Below, in pieces: positions 50,584-62,525 of a stretch of 64,000 bases of DNA (position 1 is its first letter; every line of letters begins with the position of its first letter). The position numbers and the translations under genes were made by a program. Source of the DNA: Heterotrichella gracilis (taxonomy: Eukaryota > Sar > Xanthophyceae > Tribonematales > Xanthonemataceae); NCBI GenBank assembly GCA_032358255.1, contig JAULBX010003333.1:1-64000 (forward strand), in the 5' to 3' direction. The notes under the pieces are model-generated. The model was not told the origin of the DNA. It was given only the letters and a program-made list of their open reading frames with translations, and made no database searches.

Positions 50584-53500
50584 TCAGGTGTGGCCGCGGG
50601 TGTTTGCATGGGCAATAAGGTTGTCTGTGGGCCCACCCACCCACTTCTTACCATTACCTCCGCTGAAGAAGTTCACATGGCCATTCCCGTTGCCGTTGCC
50701 GTTGTACCCGAGCGTGGGGGAGCACGCACATGTGGGACAGGGGGACACCTCGCCATTTTCCCTCGCCAGCTTGGCCACCGCCCGCTCCCGCTCCTCCTCA
50801 CTGCCGCGCTCCTCAAGGGGGGCATACACGCGGTGCAAGTGGCCCATGTACATCTGAAAGAGGTGGTTGCGGTGTGAGTTCATTGAGCAAACGCCATTTA
50901 GGTTTCAGGGGCCCTGGAGAAGTGCAAAGGCTGTGCGGGTGGCCCATTCACAGCTGCACGTGGCGGGGAGGGTATGAACAGAATGAGCAAATCCGTAAAG
51001 CATGTCCCTAAACGTGGCTTCAGGCAATCGGCAGCTTGGCGTCAGCAGATGCGCTTCAAACAAGTGGACGCAGGAGTCACATATGAGTATCATGTGATTA
51101 TACAAGAATGCATCCAACCATTGCCCTGGCCGGACCTATTAGGCCGCCTGCCTCCTTACCTGTCTGGGACGGGAGATGCGGGGCATTGGGTCGGAGGCCA
51201 TCTCTTTCCACTGGCTGACCCACCCCACGGTTCGCGCCACCGCAAACAGCACCGTGTACATGGATAGGGGGAAGCCCAGCGCCCGCAGCACAATGCCGGA
51301 GTAGAAGTCCACGTTGGGGTAGAGGTGGCGCTTGACAAAATACTCGTCTGAGACCGCCACCCGCTCCAGCTCAACAGCCACCGCCAGCAAAGGGTCGTTG
51401 CTGCGCAAGGAGGGGCAGGGGTTGGGTCACTTTTGGGGTTTGTGATTGCTGTGTGAGCGGACATAAGGGGGTTTTGATGGCAGGGGGAGGGATCAATTGC
51501 AGGTGCGCGTCGTTGCCATGGAGTGGAACTAAGGGGAGCTATTGCAGGGATGGGTGAAGCACGGGTCATGCGCAACCAATCATTCAGCACTGCCATGACT
51601 GAGGTCAACAGGGAAAGCAGCAGTTGAGAAGGCCCCAGCAGGGCCATGAAGCCCTACTGGGCTCAGGGTTAAAACAGGGTTTCTCCTCACATGTGCATCT
51701 TGGACAGCACCTTGCGGCACACACCCTGCATGATGCGCGCGCGTGGGTCGTAAGTCTTGTACACTCTGCAAAGCACAGAGAGATTCGGCTTTCCCTTTTG
51801 CAAGGACCATAAGCCTTGCCAGCATTCTGCGCGCCAATTGTGCCATGATTGCCAGCTAGACTTTACTATCCAAACAATGCCTCCACCACTTCCAACATGG
51901 CGGTCTACAAGTTTTCTCGGCAGTTTGCTATAAATCATGGTGGAATCAGGATATCTAATATAATCCGATCAAAATACCAGCCACAATAGCAGGGTCTGCC
52001 CACCACCCCCTACCTGTAGGCCAAGACCCTCAATCCTAGATTAAACCCTAATCCCTCCACCCCCTACCTGTGGCCAAAGCCCATGAGGCGGAAGGAGTCG
52101 CTCTTGTCCTTGGCCTTGGCCACAAATGCGGGAATGTTCTCCACGGTGCCAATCTCCATCAGCATGCGCAGCACAGCCTCGTTGGCGCCGCCGTGCGCCG
52201 GTCCCCACAGGGCGGCGATGCCGGAGGCCACGCAGGCAAAGGGGTTGGCCTGGGATGAGCCTGTAAATCAAGAGTGGATCCCAGTCGGTCACCGGACCAT
52301 GGCGCAAGATTGTTGCGTGCTGAATCACGCATGCACCTATTCTGCGAGGGGTTAGTAGATGTACTTGTAGACATTGGGGTGCAAGTTTCGAGATTCAGAA
52401 TTTATACTAAACCATGTGCCCTAAAGCAGAGGCATACATGGGCCGGCAATTGGCAGCTGCTAGTGATCCACTGGAGTACATGGCGCGTGGTATCTGATAC
52501 TGAAGCATACAAGCAAAATTCCTGCCTGCCTATTGGCCTTCAATGGACCCCTAACAACCTTTAAATGTCGTTATATTGAGCCTGTAGGGTACAGTGCCAG
52601 CAGCACCATGCCAGTCTTGTGTTCCCTAATACCCGAGCCACCTTCTCCTCCATTGGCAGGAGGATTCTTACAATTCACGCACCCCACCCCGCCCCGTACC
52701 AGCTGTGCGCACGGTGGAGGTGGACGCGTTCTGTTCGTGGTCCATGTGCAGGATGATGATGGTCTCAAGGGCCTTGGCCAGGTCATCGTCCACCTCGTAG
52801 GGCTGAGCTGGCACCGCAAACAGCATGTGCAGCCAGTTGGCGGCGTAGGACAGGTCGTTGCGTGGGTACACGATGGGCTGGCCTGGGGGAGAAGCGGGGA
52901 AGGGGGGGATGTTAGCAGGGGGAGTGGGGAAAGGGGGTGGGCTGTTGGGGAGCGGGGAAGAGGGAGAAATGGCAGGATGAAGTCAGGCTTTAAAGAATGA
53001 ATGATTTGCACGAGTGCTGAGTGGGTAACACTACAATGAACGCAGGAGGGCAACCCAACATCACAAAGGTTGTTCACCAGGAACCCCAGATGGGCAGGGA
53101 GGGGGGGCTTGTAAAATCAATATCTTTGGCGCTCACCAATGGCAGTCTTGTAGGCGTAGGCGGCTAGAGTGGGCATTTTGGAGATAAGCCGCATGCAGGC
53201 CCGCTCACGCTGCTTGGGGTCCCTGTAAGGCGGGACACAGCCAGGGGATTGTCAGAAAGTGGTGAGCCCAAAACCACAACATACTCAACACCACCGTCAC
53301 CAAATAGCATACGCGTAAACACCTTCCAAAGCCCAGAACCCTCCCTAGGGAATGGCCACTTCCCTCCCCTGCTCACCTGATCTCCTGTGCCTCCTTGTAG
53401 AACGCAGACAGCGCGCCCACCACCCCCGTCATGATGGCCATGGGGTGCGCGTCGTGCCTGAACCCCCGGTAGAAGTGCACCAGCTGCTCGTTGACCATGG

Positions 53501-54881
53501 TGTGGCCCTTGATCTCCTTCTCGAAGGCTTCTTTCTCGCTCAGGGTGGGCAGCTCCCCGTGCAGCAGCAGGAAGCAGGTGTCCGTGAAGTCGGAGCGCTC
53601 AGCCAGCTCCTCGATGGAGTACCTGGAGGCGGGGGACAAGGGTTTGGTAGCAGGGTGGGAGGGTTTTGGTGGTATGCATACATGTAGCAAGGGTCTCTTT
53701 CTATATACCCCTTGCATGTAGGGAGAGGTTCTCCCTAACCTAGGAGGGTATGTGTTGAGGAACCATGTGAAGTTTGGCACAAGCAAGGGAAGAGCAGTGG
53801 CGCATCCACTCCTGCAGACCGCCATCCACCCAGGCTGCAACTGACAGGACAGGCAGGAAGCCAAGAGAAGATTGCAAAGACTAGGGTTGCGCAAGGGTTT
53901 TTTGTCTGGGTGGTGTTTCCGAAAGTGACTCACCCTCGGTACTCTAGCACGCCCTTGTGGCCATCAATGTAGGTAATTGCAGACTCGCAGGAGCCTGCGA
54001 AGGGGATCAAGGATGGTAAGAAACCTTACAGGAAGAAAAAATTGTCTGACGGTGCGCAACGCTGAACCAGTGCGACAAGACACGGCCCTAAGAGCACCAA
54101 CACTTCACACCACGGTTTGTTGCGCGCCATAGTATTATAGTGGGCCACTGGGAGGCCTGGCAACAAAGAGCATCGCCCAAGTGAGTTGCACAGCAGGGAT
54201 GCGACTATATCTGTCGCCCGGTGGGTGCAAGCATCAGAGCGTGTCACAGGCCACAGGCCCGTCCACAATACCATCCCACGGCATCTTACCAGTGCTGGTG
54301 AAGCCCGGGTCGAAGGTGCAGACACCAGTCCTGTGGGCAGGGCATGAACGCATGTTGGGCAATGTGTCGGAGGCATCGCACGTGCATCAGTGCTGCAACG
54401 ACGTACATGCCGAGGTGGCATGTCTAGACATCACAGAAAGGCGAATCGTGGCCACCTTCCAAACCCTCATGGGCAGGGCGTCCCGGCAATCTAATCGCAG
54501 GGTTGAGAGGTTTTGGGACGATGGGACAGGTGGGACACAAGACAAGGCCCTAATACCTTTGCATTTGTGACCACGAGACCTGGGCACTAGATGTAAGCCT
54601 GAACCCCAGTGCGCGATAGTCAGGACTGGAAAGCAAATGACGAGAGCAAGCATGAGCTTACGTTGGCTGCAGCCTTCTGACGTCCACAAAGAGGGCGCCA
54701 GCTGCGTCCTGCAGTCACAAGGACTCGTGTGAGCAGGCTCCGTGGACATGTATAGGAGCAGGCAGCAGTGGAACGAGAGGCTTGTGCAGGAACTGCTTAC
54801 CCTCAGCACAGGGAGGTCAATTGACTCCCCTGATGGCATCACCAGGTTGGCGATGCCCTCCGGCTGAGCGTAAAATTCCAT
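50584..54881 (-). CDS. Citrate synthase, plant peroxisomal / bacterial-like type
   Basis: Citrate synthase condenses oxaloacetate and acetyl-CoA; this sequence is closest to plant glyoxysomal and bacterial GltA-like enzymes rather than the mitochondrial type. Eleven exons (54881-54801, 54708-54662, 54330-54290, 53994-53934, 53622-53377, 53222-53137, 52882-52700, 52260-52068, 51765-51691, 51400-51160, 50853-50584) close at 507 residues. The catalytic triad is visible: His236 in [10 protein letters not shown], His312 in [12 protein letters not shown] and Asp369 in PNVDFYSG. Other blocks are [21 protein letters not shown], here cut short of the loop, PHGGAN-like [11 protein letters not shown] and [12 protein letters not shown]. 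The N-terminus lacks a clear PTS2 and the C-terminus (Asn-Gly repeats, then NTRGHT) lacks a PTS1, so location is unclear. A donor-like GTAAGA inside the last exon leaves room for a different C-terminus. Confidence 0.93.
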
Positions 54882-55595
54882 CGTTCTGGTTCCGGAACTG
54901 CGTAGAAGACTAGTGGAAAGCGATGAGAGCAGAGGTGCCCCTCACTTTGAATAGGGAAGCAACCAGGTAGCCACGTCCAAACGCAGGCACCAGCAGCAGC
55001 ACCAGCGTCCTCCTCTCAAACAGAACGAAGATGCTCCCAGCAAACTTCCAACAACGAAAGCTAAAGCAGAGGCCGCTTACTAACCGATCAAGTCACTAGC
55101 AGACACCCACACTGAAACTATGCAACGGGCGCCCAAGTAAAACTGCTTTCCGAAACAAGCAGCGTGCCTTATAGAGAGGCACGAGCTTTGCACTTGACTG
55201 CCGGTTGTGTGTGCTTGCGTGTGAGGTATGTGGCCAGGCCCTGTAAGGGGCTACGCAACAGGGCGTGGGTTTTGCCCTCGTGGCAGGTCACCCTCGCCGG
55301 TCGGACCGCCGATCCGCCTCGATACGGCGGGGCCACCGTCGATGCATGCCAAAGCCCACTGCCCACGTCGTTTTGAAGCCGAAAGGGGAAGCCACTTTCG
55401 CCAGTTCGTTGACCACTGCAGGCCCTATCGCAGAGTATTGCAGCAACCCATCCAGTTGCCGGAAACATCTCGCATGCCGTTCTTCTGTCCATCCCACCAG
55501 GTTCAGCTGCTCGCTATTTTTCCAGCACGCTTATCGATACTATAAATAAATAGAGTTTCAAGTATAGCGCGTTTTTACCTGTGGAGACGGACAGA
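54882..55595. promoter_or_regulatory. Shared upstream region of citrate synthase and elongin C
   Basis: The region lies between the starts of a divergent pair. Open frames overlap on both strands at 55169-55549, but none shows family features. A separate 5' exon of citrate synthase carrying a targeting signal could be hidden here. Confidence 0.4.
55541..55550 (+). promoter_or_regulatory. Candidate TATA box of elongin C
   Basis: TATAAATAAA lies 46 bases before the ATG at 55596, leaving a short 5' UTR if transcription starts about 30 bases downstream. It is the cleanest TATA-like site in front of any gene in the window. Confidence 0.5.
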
Positions 55596-56151
55596 ATGCC
55601 GAAGGACGTGGTAAAGCTGATCAGTGCTGAAGGGTTCGAGTTCATAGTCGACTATCAAGCGGCCTGCGTATCCAATACAATAAAAAACATGCTCAGTTCA
55701 CAAGGTAGGCTGGATGCAGCTTTGGGTTGGATACAACCTGTCGCTAACCGTTCTCTTTTACATATGCATGCATTACAAACGTGACATCTGCCACAATTGA
55801 CATTGCCTCCTTGTTGCTGAACAGGTAGCTTCATAGAAACAGAGCTGGGGCAGGTCACATTCTCCAACATATCCACGCCTGTTTTGGAGCTCGTCTGCAA
55901 GTACTTTTACCACCACCTCAAGTACAAAAACACGTAAGGGAGCACAGTACCATACAGGCTCCAGAATGTTGCTGGCTCCCTCATGTTGCTGGTGTGTGTT
56001 CATGGCGTGAACCCACACTATATGTATGTTATGGGCTTGCACCCACACTGCATGCATGTTACACAGGCCTCACAAGAACATCCCCGAGTTCAAGATTGCA
56101 CCAGAGATGGCGTTGGAGCTGCTCATGGCGTCCAACTATTTGGACACGTGA
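55596..56151 (+). CDS. ELC: Elongin C (SKP1/BTB fold ubiquitin-ligase adaptor)
   Basis: Elongin C links substrate receptors carrying a BC-box to cullin ubiquitin ligases and, in animals and yeast, belongs to the elongin complex. Three exons (55596-55704, 55825-55933, 56067-56151) give 100 residues, slightly shorter than the 112 of animals. Family blocks are VKLISAEGFEFIVDY, SNTIKNMLSS, GSFIETELGQVTFSNIS, VLELVCKYFYHHLKYKN, IPEFKIAPEMALELLMASNY and the terminal LDT, close to the usual YLDC end. The start was placed at ATG 55596 (MPKDVVKLIS); an upstream GTG at 55581 is in frame but is not a eukaryotic start. No signal or membrane segment is present; the protein should be cytosolic and nuclear. 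Confidence 0.95.
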
Positions 56152-57321
56152 GCCAATAGTTGCACCATAGCAGATGAAGAAGCACTGCAGAAAAGCGCTG
56201 TACCAGCTATGGGCCAGCCCCTGTAGCAATCAGCCAGAAAATGTTCAATATGGGTGGCGGGACGTCATGTGCAGTTTGAGCTTACGCCACAGCGCCGGCA
56301 TGGGCAGATGCTATCGTGAGTACAAGCAACTGGTGTTAGCAGGCACTTAATGGGCATGGCGATCCTTTCTCACACCCTTGCCTCAGGCCAATTGGTTTCA
56401 GTGTGACAAGTGTTATTGTTTTGTTTACAATCTCAGCGGCATGCGAGGCGCACTGGGCTTCAGTTTGGTTGCTTAAACCATTGCCATCGCCAGGCTCAGT
56501 ATGGCACTAGCAGAGAGTTAAGTGCCCAGTCGTGAGGATTGCTACGCACGTGCATTGATGTGCTGCAATGTCATCATTCTGCCACTCCTTCCCAACCCTG
56601 GATGACAACTTTGACGCCTGGCTTAGGCGAGTGGAAAGTCTGTCTGGAGACATCAAACATAGGGGGGTCTATGAATTGGGATTTCCTACTGGGAGTGGCA
56701 GAACAGATGACAGTAGGAAGGGCGCAGATGCGGCACGTCCTTCTGAATCCCATCATTGATCATTGGGGGGTGTAACTGGTTCGGGAGGTGGGGGTGGAGG
56801 GCACTTGAAGAGGGCAGAGTAAGGGAAGGACCAATGCACTGGGAAATGGTCCGATGTTCCAGAAATAGGCGTGTCACAAATGACAGTGATGGAGGACTGA
56901 TAGCGTAAGGGTGGGAGGGTTTTCATTGCGGAACAAATGATGGGGAGTCTAGGATAGGGTTGTTGGCATTCCCAGGGTTCAAGCCCTTGCCAAGGGCCTT
57001 GAAAGGGGCGCAAGGTTGGAATTCTGGACACTGTTGGGGATCCAAGCATAATGCATATAGCATTTCAATTAGTAAGCACTCTTTTGCCGCCAAAATCACT
57101 GATCGTGGGCATCTTGGAAGCCACGCCTCATAACGATAGTGGTAGCAAACCGTGCTGGATACCTTGTCTTGGCTGCTGTGGGCCTCGCATATATTGATCT
57201 TGCACTCAAGCGGTGCACCAGCCCCCCGAATTCCGCCCTGTCGAATGCATGCCACACAGCTATAGCCAAGTCACGCTGGCTCGCTTCGTGCCCAGCTTCT
57301 GGCAACGGCTTTGTCACAGTC
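56152..57321. other. Intergenic with a probable LINE remnant
   Basis: The spacer between elongin C and G6PD holds the decayed endonuclease-like sequence described separately and the G6PD promoter. An in-frame open stretch upstream of the G6PD ATG (from 57139) lacks an ATG before 57322, so it is likely leader. Confidence 0.45.
56580..57040 (-). mobile_element. Probable decayed LINE endonuclease remnant
   Basis: On the minus strand the translated sequence includes VICDTPISGTSDHFPVHWSF, resembling the SDHxPV end of the EEP endonuclease domain, then PPPEPVTPPND and, after an in-frame stop, WDSEGRAA as in the linker after that domain in some LINEs. Upstream, NPGNANNPILDS lies in another frame. 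At least two stops and one frame change interrupt it, so it is a relic. The match is short, and chance similarity cannot be excluded. Confidence 0.4.
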
Positions 57322-60300
57322 ATGGCTACCTTGACGGCAGAACCGTCTCTGATACACAGGACGTCCACCACCAGTGGCGAGTGCCACGGCGAGTGCACCA
57401 CGGCCTCTGACAGAGACAACCTCGACACCAAAATACCCCCAACCCTGTGCCTGAGCATCGTGGTGTTTGGAGCATCTGGTGATTTGGCGAAGAAAAAGAC
57501 GTTTCCGGCCATCTTCGCGCTTTACAAGGAAGGGTACGGCGCCAAGTTGCAAACGGGCAATATGCATGCATATGAACCTGTACTGACCTTGTGTGTTCAG
57601 CTTGCGAAACGTATGCCGTTTCGGGCCCAGTGAATTACTACAAATCTATTTCCTAGGCAATTTGATCCAATACATGTATAAAAGGCGTAGCTTGGACCTT
57701 CTTGTTGCACTTAAGGGTTTGTGCTAGGTTGCTGGAGAGAGGAAGGGCGTGGTCAAGATCCCAGCCTGGTTCAACGACGCCTTAACAATCCTGCACACTA
57801 GTCTTGGATCCACTTAATTCACCCAGTTGTAACATAACTCCACGGCCATACAAGCGTTACCGTGCAACGCAGCCGGCCTAGGGCTTACTGTTACACCCTA
57901 CTACAACCCTAGCATGGCGCTGCACCCGCCCCCCCCCATTCACCACCTCCTGCGTCCATGAACGCAGCTACCTCCCCAAAAACACTGCGATCATCGGCTA
58001 TGCACGCACCAGCCTCACCAACGAGGCTCTGCGGGAGGAGCACCTGAGACCCTACCTCAAGGGTTTGGGCACCGAGAAGCAAGTGTCGGCCTACCTGGCA
58101 AAGGTGTCGTATGTGTCAGGGACGTACGACGGCGCGCAGGGGTTTGAGGAGGTTGACAAGGTGGGGAAAGAGGCACAGACATAGAGCGCAGTGCGGTCAT
58201 GGGCTATTTCATGCACTATATCATGTTTAGAGACTCTTGTGCACACTCACCACATGCAGAAGGATGCCAGCACCTATGGAAAGCTTTGTGTGGGGGGTTG
58301 GGGGTAGTCCAAACGCAGTCCACCTCGTTGGCACCTTGATCGCCCCTGTCGTGCACCATCATGGTGCACCATTTTCCACACCAAACTCCAACGTATATGC
58401 CCTACATGAACCCCACAAAATCCTGCCCAGGTGATCTCCGGGCGGGAGCAGGCCCACGACGTGCCCTGCGGCCGCATCTTCTACCTGGCCCTGCCCTCCT
58501 TCCTCTACCCCTCGGTGGCCACCAAGCTGCGCGCACATGTGACTGAGGGCGCCTGCGGCTGGGTGCGCCTGGTGTGTGAGAAGCCCTTTGGGATGGACCT
58601 GGCCTCGAGTGAGAGTTTGGCGGGGGCGCTCAATGACCTGTTCCCCGAGGACCAGCTGTACAGGATCGACCACTACCTAGGTAAGTGCACATAAGAATCC
58701 TACCCCTGAATCCAGAGGGGCATGTCTGAATGGGTCTCTTCACCTGGCGTACACACTCCTGCCACATGTTCCCACCTCAACTGCCTCGCTGCCTCATGTT
58801 ACTCCGCCCCCGGTCCCCATCTCCTCTACCTCCTCCCCATTTTATATCACGCCAACCTCATTACACTCATCATGCCACCCTTCCTTGTGCCCCAGGCAAG
58901 GAGCTTGCCCAGAACATGCTGGTCATGCGCTTTGCCAACCCGCTGTTCTCGCCCATGTGGAACCGCTTCTACGTCAGCAACGTGCAGGTCAGGATCATGC
59001 TTGGAAACCCTAAATCTGACGTGCCAAGACTCTTATCCTGATGGTGCCTTTGGGTTCCTTAATGGACCTGACCGCGTGTACGTAAGCAATGTGCAGGTGA
59101 CAAACATGGTTGGAAATATAAATTAATGTGGATTGATTAAATAAATAAACCTAAATTAATAATAAGGTTTAACGGGGTTCTTGATGGAAAGAGGTAGACA
59201 GTCTTCCTGGCAGCGGCTTGTGAAGGAGAGGAATACATTTCATGTGGCCACTCTTGGGGATGTGGCTCTTTAGGGGCACGCTTGCCAAAATGTGAATGTA
59301 ATGTGCAGGTCACATTCAAGGAGCCATTTGGGACCTGGGGCAGGGGGGGCTACTTTGACGAGTTTGGTATCGTGAGGGACGTGATGCAGAACCACCTGCT
59401 GCAGCTGCTGGCGCTGCTGGCTATGGAGCCTCCGGTGTCCCTGCATCCGGATGACATCAGGTGGGGATGTGCTAGGGTTTGGCAGGGTATATTGGGGAGG
59501 AATGCTGCACCCAGAGACACCCAAGGTTGTGGGGAGTAGGGTTCCGCTAGGAGTTTGGAAGAAATTGCAGAAGAAGAATACATCCCTTAGGGTCTTAGGC
59601 GTAGGGTTTGGGGTTCAAGTACAGAGACTGAGTAGTATCTTTTTCCTAGTCAGCACGTGTGAGATGGCATACAGTGTTGGTATAGGAAGAGTAATCCGTG
59701 AGGGGACGGCACTGCCCTCCTGTCCCCTGTTTCCCCTACCATCTGGCGATCCAACGCGTGCACCATCCCCCTTGTCCCAGGGATGAGAAGGTCAAGGTGC
59801 TGCGCAGCATCCCCCCCGTCACCATGGAGAACACGGTCCTGGGCCAGTACACCGCGGGCGGCAAGGAGAAGGGGTACCTGGAGGACCCCAGCGTGCCCCC
59901 GGGCTCCCGCACCCCCACCTTTGCCTCGTGCGTGATGTACGTGAACAACGAGCGCTGGTACGGGGTGCCCTTCATCATGAAGGCCGGCAAGGCGCTGGAC
60001 AAGCACATCTGCGAGCTGCGCATGCAGCTGCGGCCGGCGCCCGGCCACCTGTTCCCAAGTACGTGGAAACCATAGGGTGGCTCCCCGCCAATCAAGGAAA
60101 AATGAGCTGTTTTCAAAGGGATGTTGTCGGAGTGTAAAAAACCCAAAATGGCTGTTTCTCAAAGGGATCGCAGATGTTCACCGCAGAAACCCTGTGGCAA
60201 CCGCTGCCAATTGCGGCCCCTTGGTTGCCACTGCTTTCCCAAGCAGATGTGCTGAATTGTGGCTTGGCCCTGTGCTCGGTGGGCTGTTGCAGGGGTGTTT

Positions 60301-61682
60301 AGCATACACGTGCGGCAGACAAGACCAACTGAACCCTGAGACCCCTCTTCAACACCCCAAAACTCCCTTTCCCCCCAGGCAACGTGGATGAGCAGCGCAA
60401 TGAGCTTGTCATCCGCATCCAGCCCCAGCAGGCTATTTATGCCAAGGTGGTGGTCAAATCCCCGGGATTGGACATGGACACAGCCATTTCGGAGCTGGAT
60501 CTGACGTACCAGGTGGGGTTTAGGGTTTAGAGGCAGGGTTTTGAAATGACATGGGTGGATGCGGCAGTGGCTACCGGCATAGCTAGATTGATGAGATGGC
60601 AAGGCTTTGGTGCTGTTAGTGCAAGGGCAAGCCACCGGGAAGTGAGGTTATAATGGTGGTCCTGCAGGCTCAGTGTTTCGTCATTGTTATGGCGGTGGCG
60701 GTGGCGGTGGGGTGGGGTGTCCCCAGTGACCAGTGGGGGTTATAACTTGTGGTGGGGTCATGTTGGCAAAGCAATGCCCCTGCCATTGGAGGTTACTCTC
60801 ATAGCATAGTAAAGGTTCTCTGTAATATGTCCGATAGTATCACGGAGGTTGATAGCAACGGAAAGAGCTAACCTTTGTGACATAATGTTTTTGGTACTGT
60901 CCCAACCCCCATGTCTGGCATGACAGGGGCTGTATGACCTCATTGTACTAATGCCTCGCGAATAACATGGCCCCCATTTCCCCCCCTTGATATTGATGTT
61001 GATTTCCCCCTGTCCCAACAGGACCGATACGCCAATGTGCACATCCCTGATGCATACGAGCGCCTCATCCTGGATGTCATTCGGGGGGACCAGCAGCATT
61101 TTGTGCGGAGGGACGAACTGCGGGCTGCGTGGGCTGTTTTTACCCCCTTGCTGGAGGAAATTGCCAAGGGGGGTGCTGCGCCGATACCCTACCCGGCAGG
61201 TGGGTTAGTGCTGGTGGTGGTGGTGAAAAGGGTGCTTTGCTATTTGAACAGGAATGGCTTGCATGAAAAAAGTCTGGGTATTAGTCTCAGACACTGTGTT
61301 GGCAAGTGCATACTTCAAGGCGTCCGACTGATATGCCAGTATCCACTCTTTTGCATCTTCAATCTGCATCAGCCCCAAGCTATTTGGCCAGACGCCCTGT
61401 GTTCCCCTTGCTCGCGAGCTGTATTGAACCTGACGGCACAGATGTGGTATAAGCATTGCACATATAGGGCTGGCACAAGGTATGCAGGGCAGACTGTCAA
61501 TTTGCTGCATTGCTTGAAAGTATGTGATTAGTTAATCAACAACTGAAGATACCCCCTGTGCGCCCATCGCAGGGTCCCGGGGGCCAGAGGAGGCGCAGGA
61601 GCTGGCCAGGCGAGTGGGGTTTGTGCGCAACAAGGGCTACGCGTGGACGCCTGGGGGAACCACAGACAGTGCCAAGCTGTAG
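57322..61682 (+). CDS. G6PD: Glucose-6-phosphate 1-dehydrogenase
   Basis: G6PD oxidises glucose 6-phosphate to 6-phosphogluconolactone and is the first, NADPH-making step of the oxidative pentose phosphate pathway. Nine exons (57322-57533, 57968-58160, 58431-58680, 58896-58987, 59309-59460, 59781-60058, 60379-60512, 61022-61199, 61573-61682) give 532 residues. Motifs are the dinucleotide-binding [10 protein letters not shown] from residue 50, EKPFGMD, the active-site RIDHYLGK at 213-220, [15 protein letters not shown]-like [27 protein letters not shown], and MKAGKALDK for substrate binding. The 45-residue leader is short and lacks the cysteine pair region of redox-regulated plastid P1/P2 forms, so a cytosolic enzyme is most likely. 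All phases fit. The sequence around exon 4 is echoed in the next intron. Confidence 0.96.
59079..59116 (+). repeat. Echo of the G6PD exon 4 end in the following intron
   Basis: TACGTAAGCAATGTGCAGGT and what follows to TTGGAAA repeat the exon 4 end plus donor at 58970-59007 (TACGTCAGCAACGTGCAGGT...TTGGAAA) with few changes. The copy still encodes YVSNVQ and a GT donor. It is a partial duplicate of an exon-intron border. Confidence 0.8.
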
Positions 61683-62525
61683 GGCAAGGCTTGGGGAAGG
61701 GTGTGGTTGGTGCGCCCACAGCCAGGTGCTGGCCAACAGGGGTGGAGTTTATGTGTTCGACGAAGGAAAGGAGGGGAATGTGCAGCGGATGGCTAGGGAG
61801 CAAGACTCTTGCCAAATACTACAACAGCTGTATTAGCATTTTGCTAAAACGTGTAGACTGGAGATTTTTGTTGTTCAAGTGGTTTAGTGCTAACTTTTGG
61901 TGGGGCGTTTTTTGCTTTCTGCCGTATTGTTGGATGACTGTGGGTGTGTTATGTGTTTGTGGCGATGGGATGCACACAAAACCTGGCGTTGGCACGACAC
62001 GGGGTTGCATGAACTTGGTCCTCACATCGAAACGTGTGGACTCGATACTTTAAGACCGTTTCCGGGAAAAAGTATTAAAAGTATCAAGCGGCACCCGGTG
62101 CCACCTGGTCGCCTGGTCACGGTGACCAGGCGAAACCCCAAAACCCTTGGCAAGGGTACAAGGGGTGTATTTGATTGAAACACTCGTATCACAATTGCAT
62201 GCATAAGTGCAGTTGCAGCCAGTAACCCCAAAGCTTGGCTCTGGGGAGCTTCAAAACTCCCAGAACTTTCTCCTGACCGTCACACGACACAGGTCACCTA
62301 CGGGTAGCGACTGTTTACTTTTGCCCGGGTTGTGGGTTTGCCAACGTGTGACACATATACTTCTCCCTGGGAGCAATCTAGCTGCTGCTCCTCGCGCTGG
62401 GAGCAATCAGCTGTTGACGTTACCTCGCTTTGGGTACTTGTTTATCCTGACACACTCCGTAGCCTCTGTCAGGTTAAAGAACACGTTTCTTTTCCACTGC
62501 AAGGCTCATGTTCCTCTGCAGCACC
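61683..62525. other. Intergenic, no gene seen
   Basis: The spacer follows G6PD and precedes the partial gene at the right edge. It includes CCACCTGGTCGCCTGGTCACGG-like short palindromic words at 62101-62130. No coding content was recognised; an upstream exon of the next gene could lie here. Confidence 0.45.

Noticed and set aside
55169-55549. Overlapping open frames on both strands between citrate synthase and elongin C
   Set aside because: No family features, no splice partners, and open frames on both strands suggest GC-rich chance.
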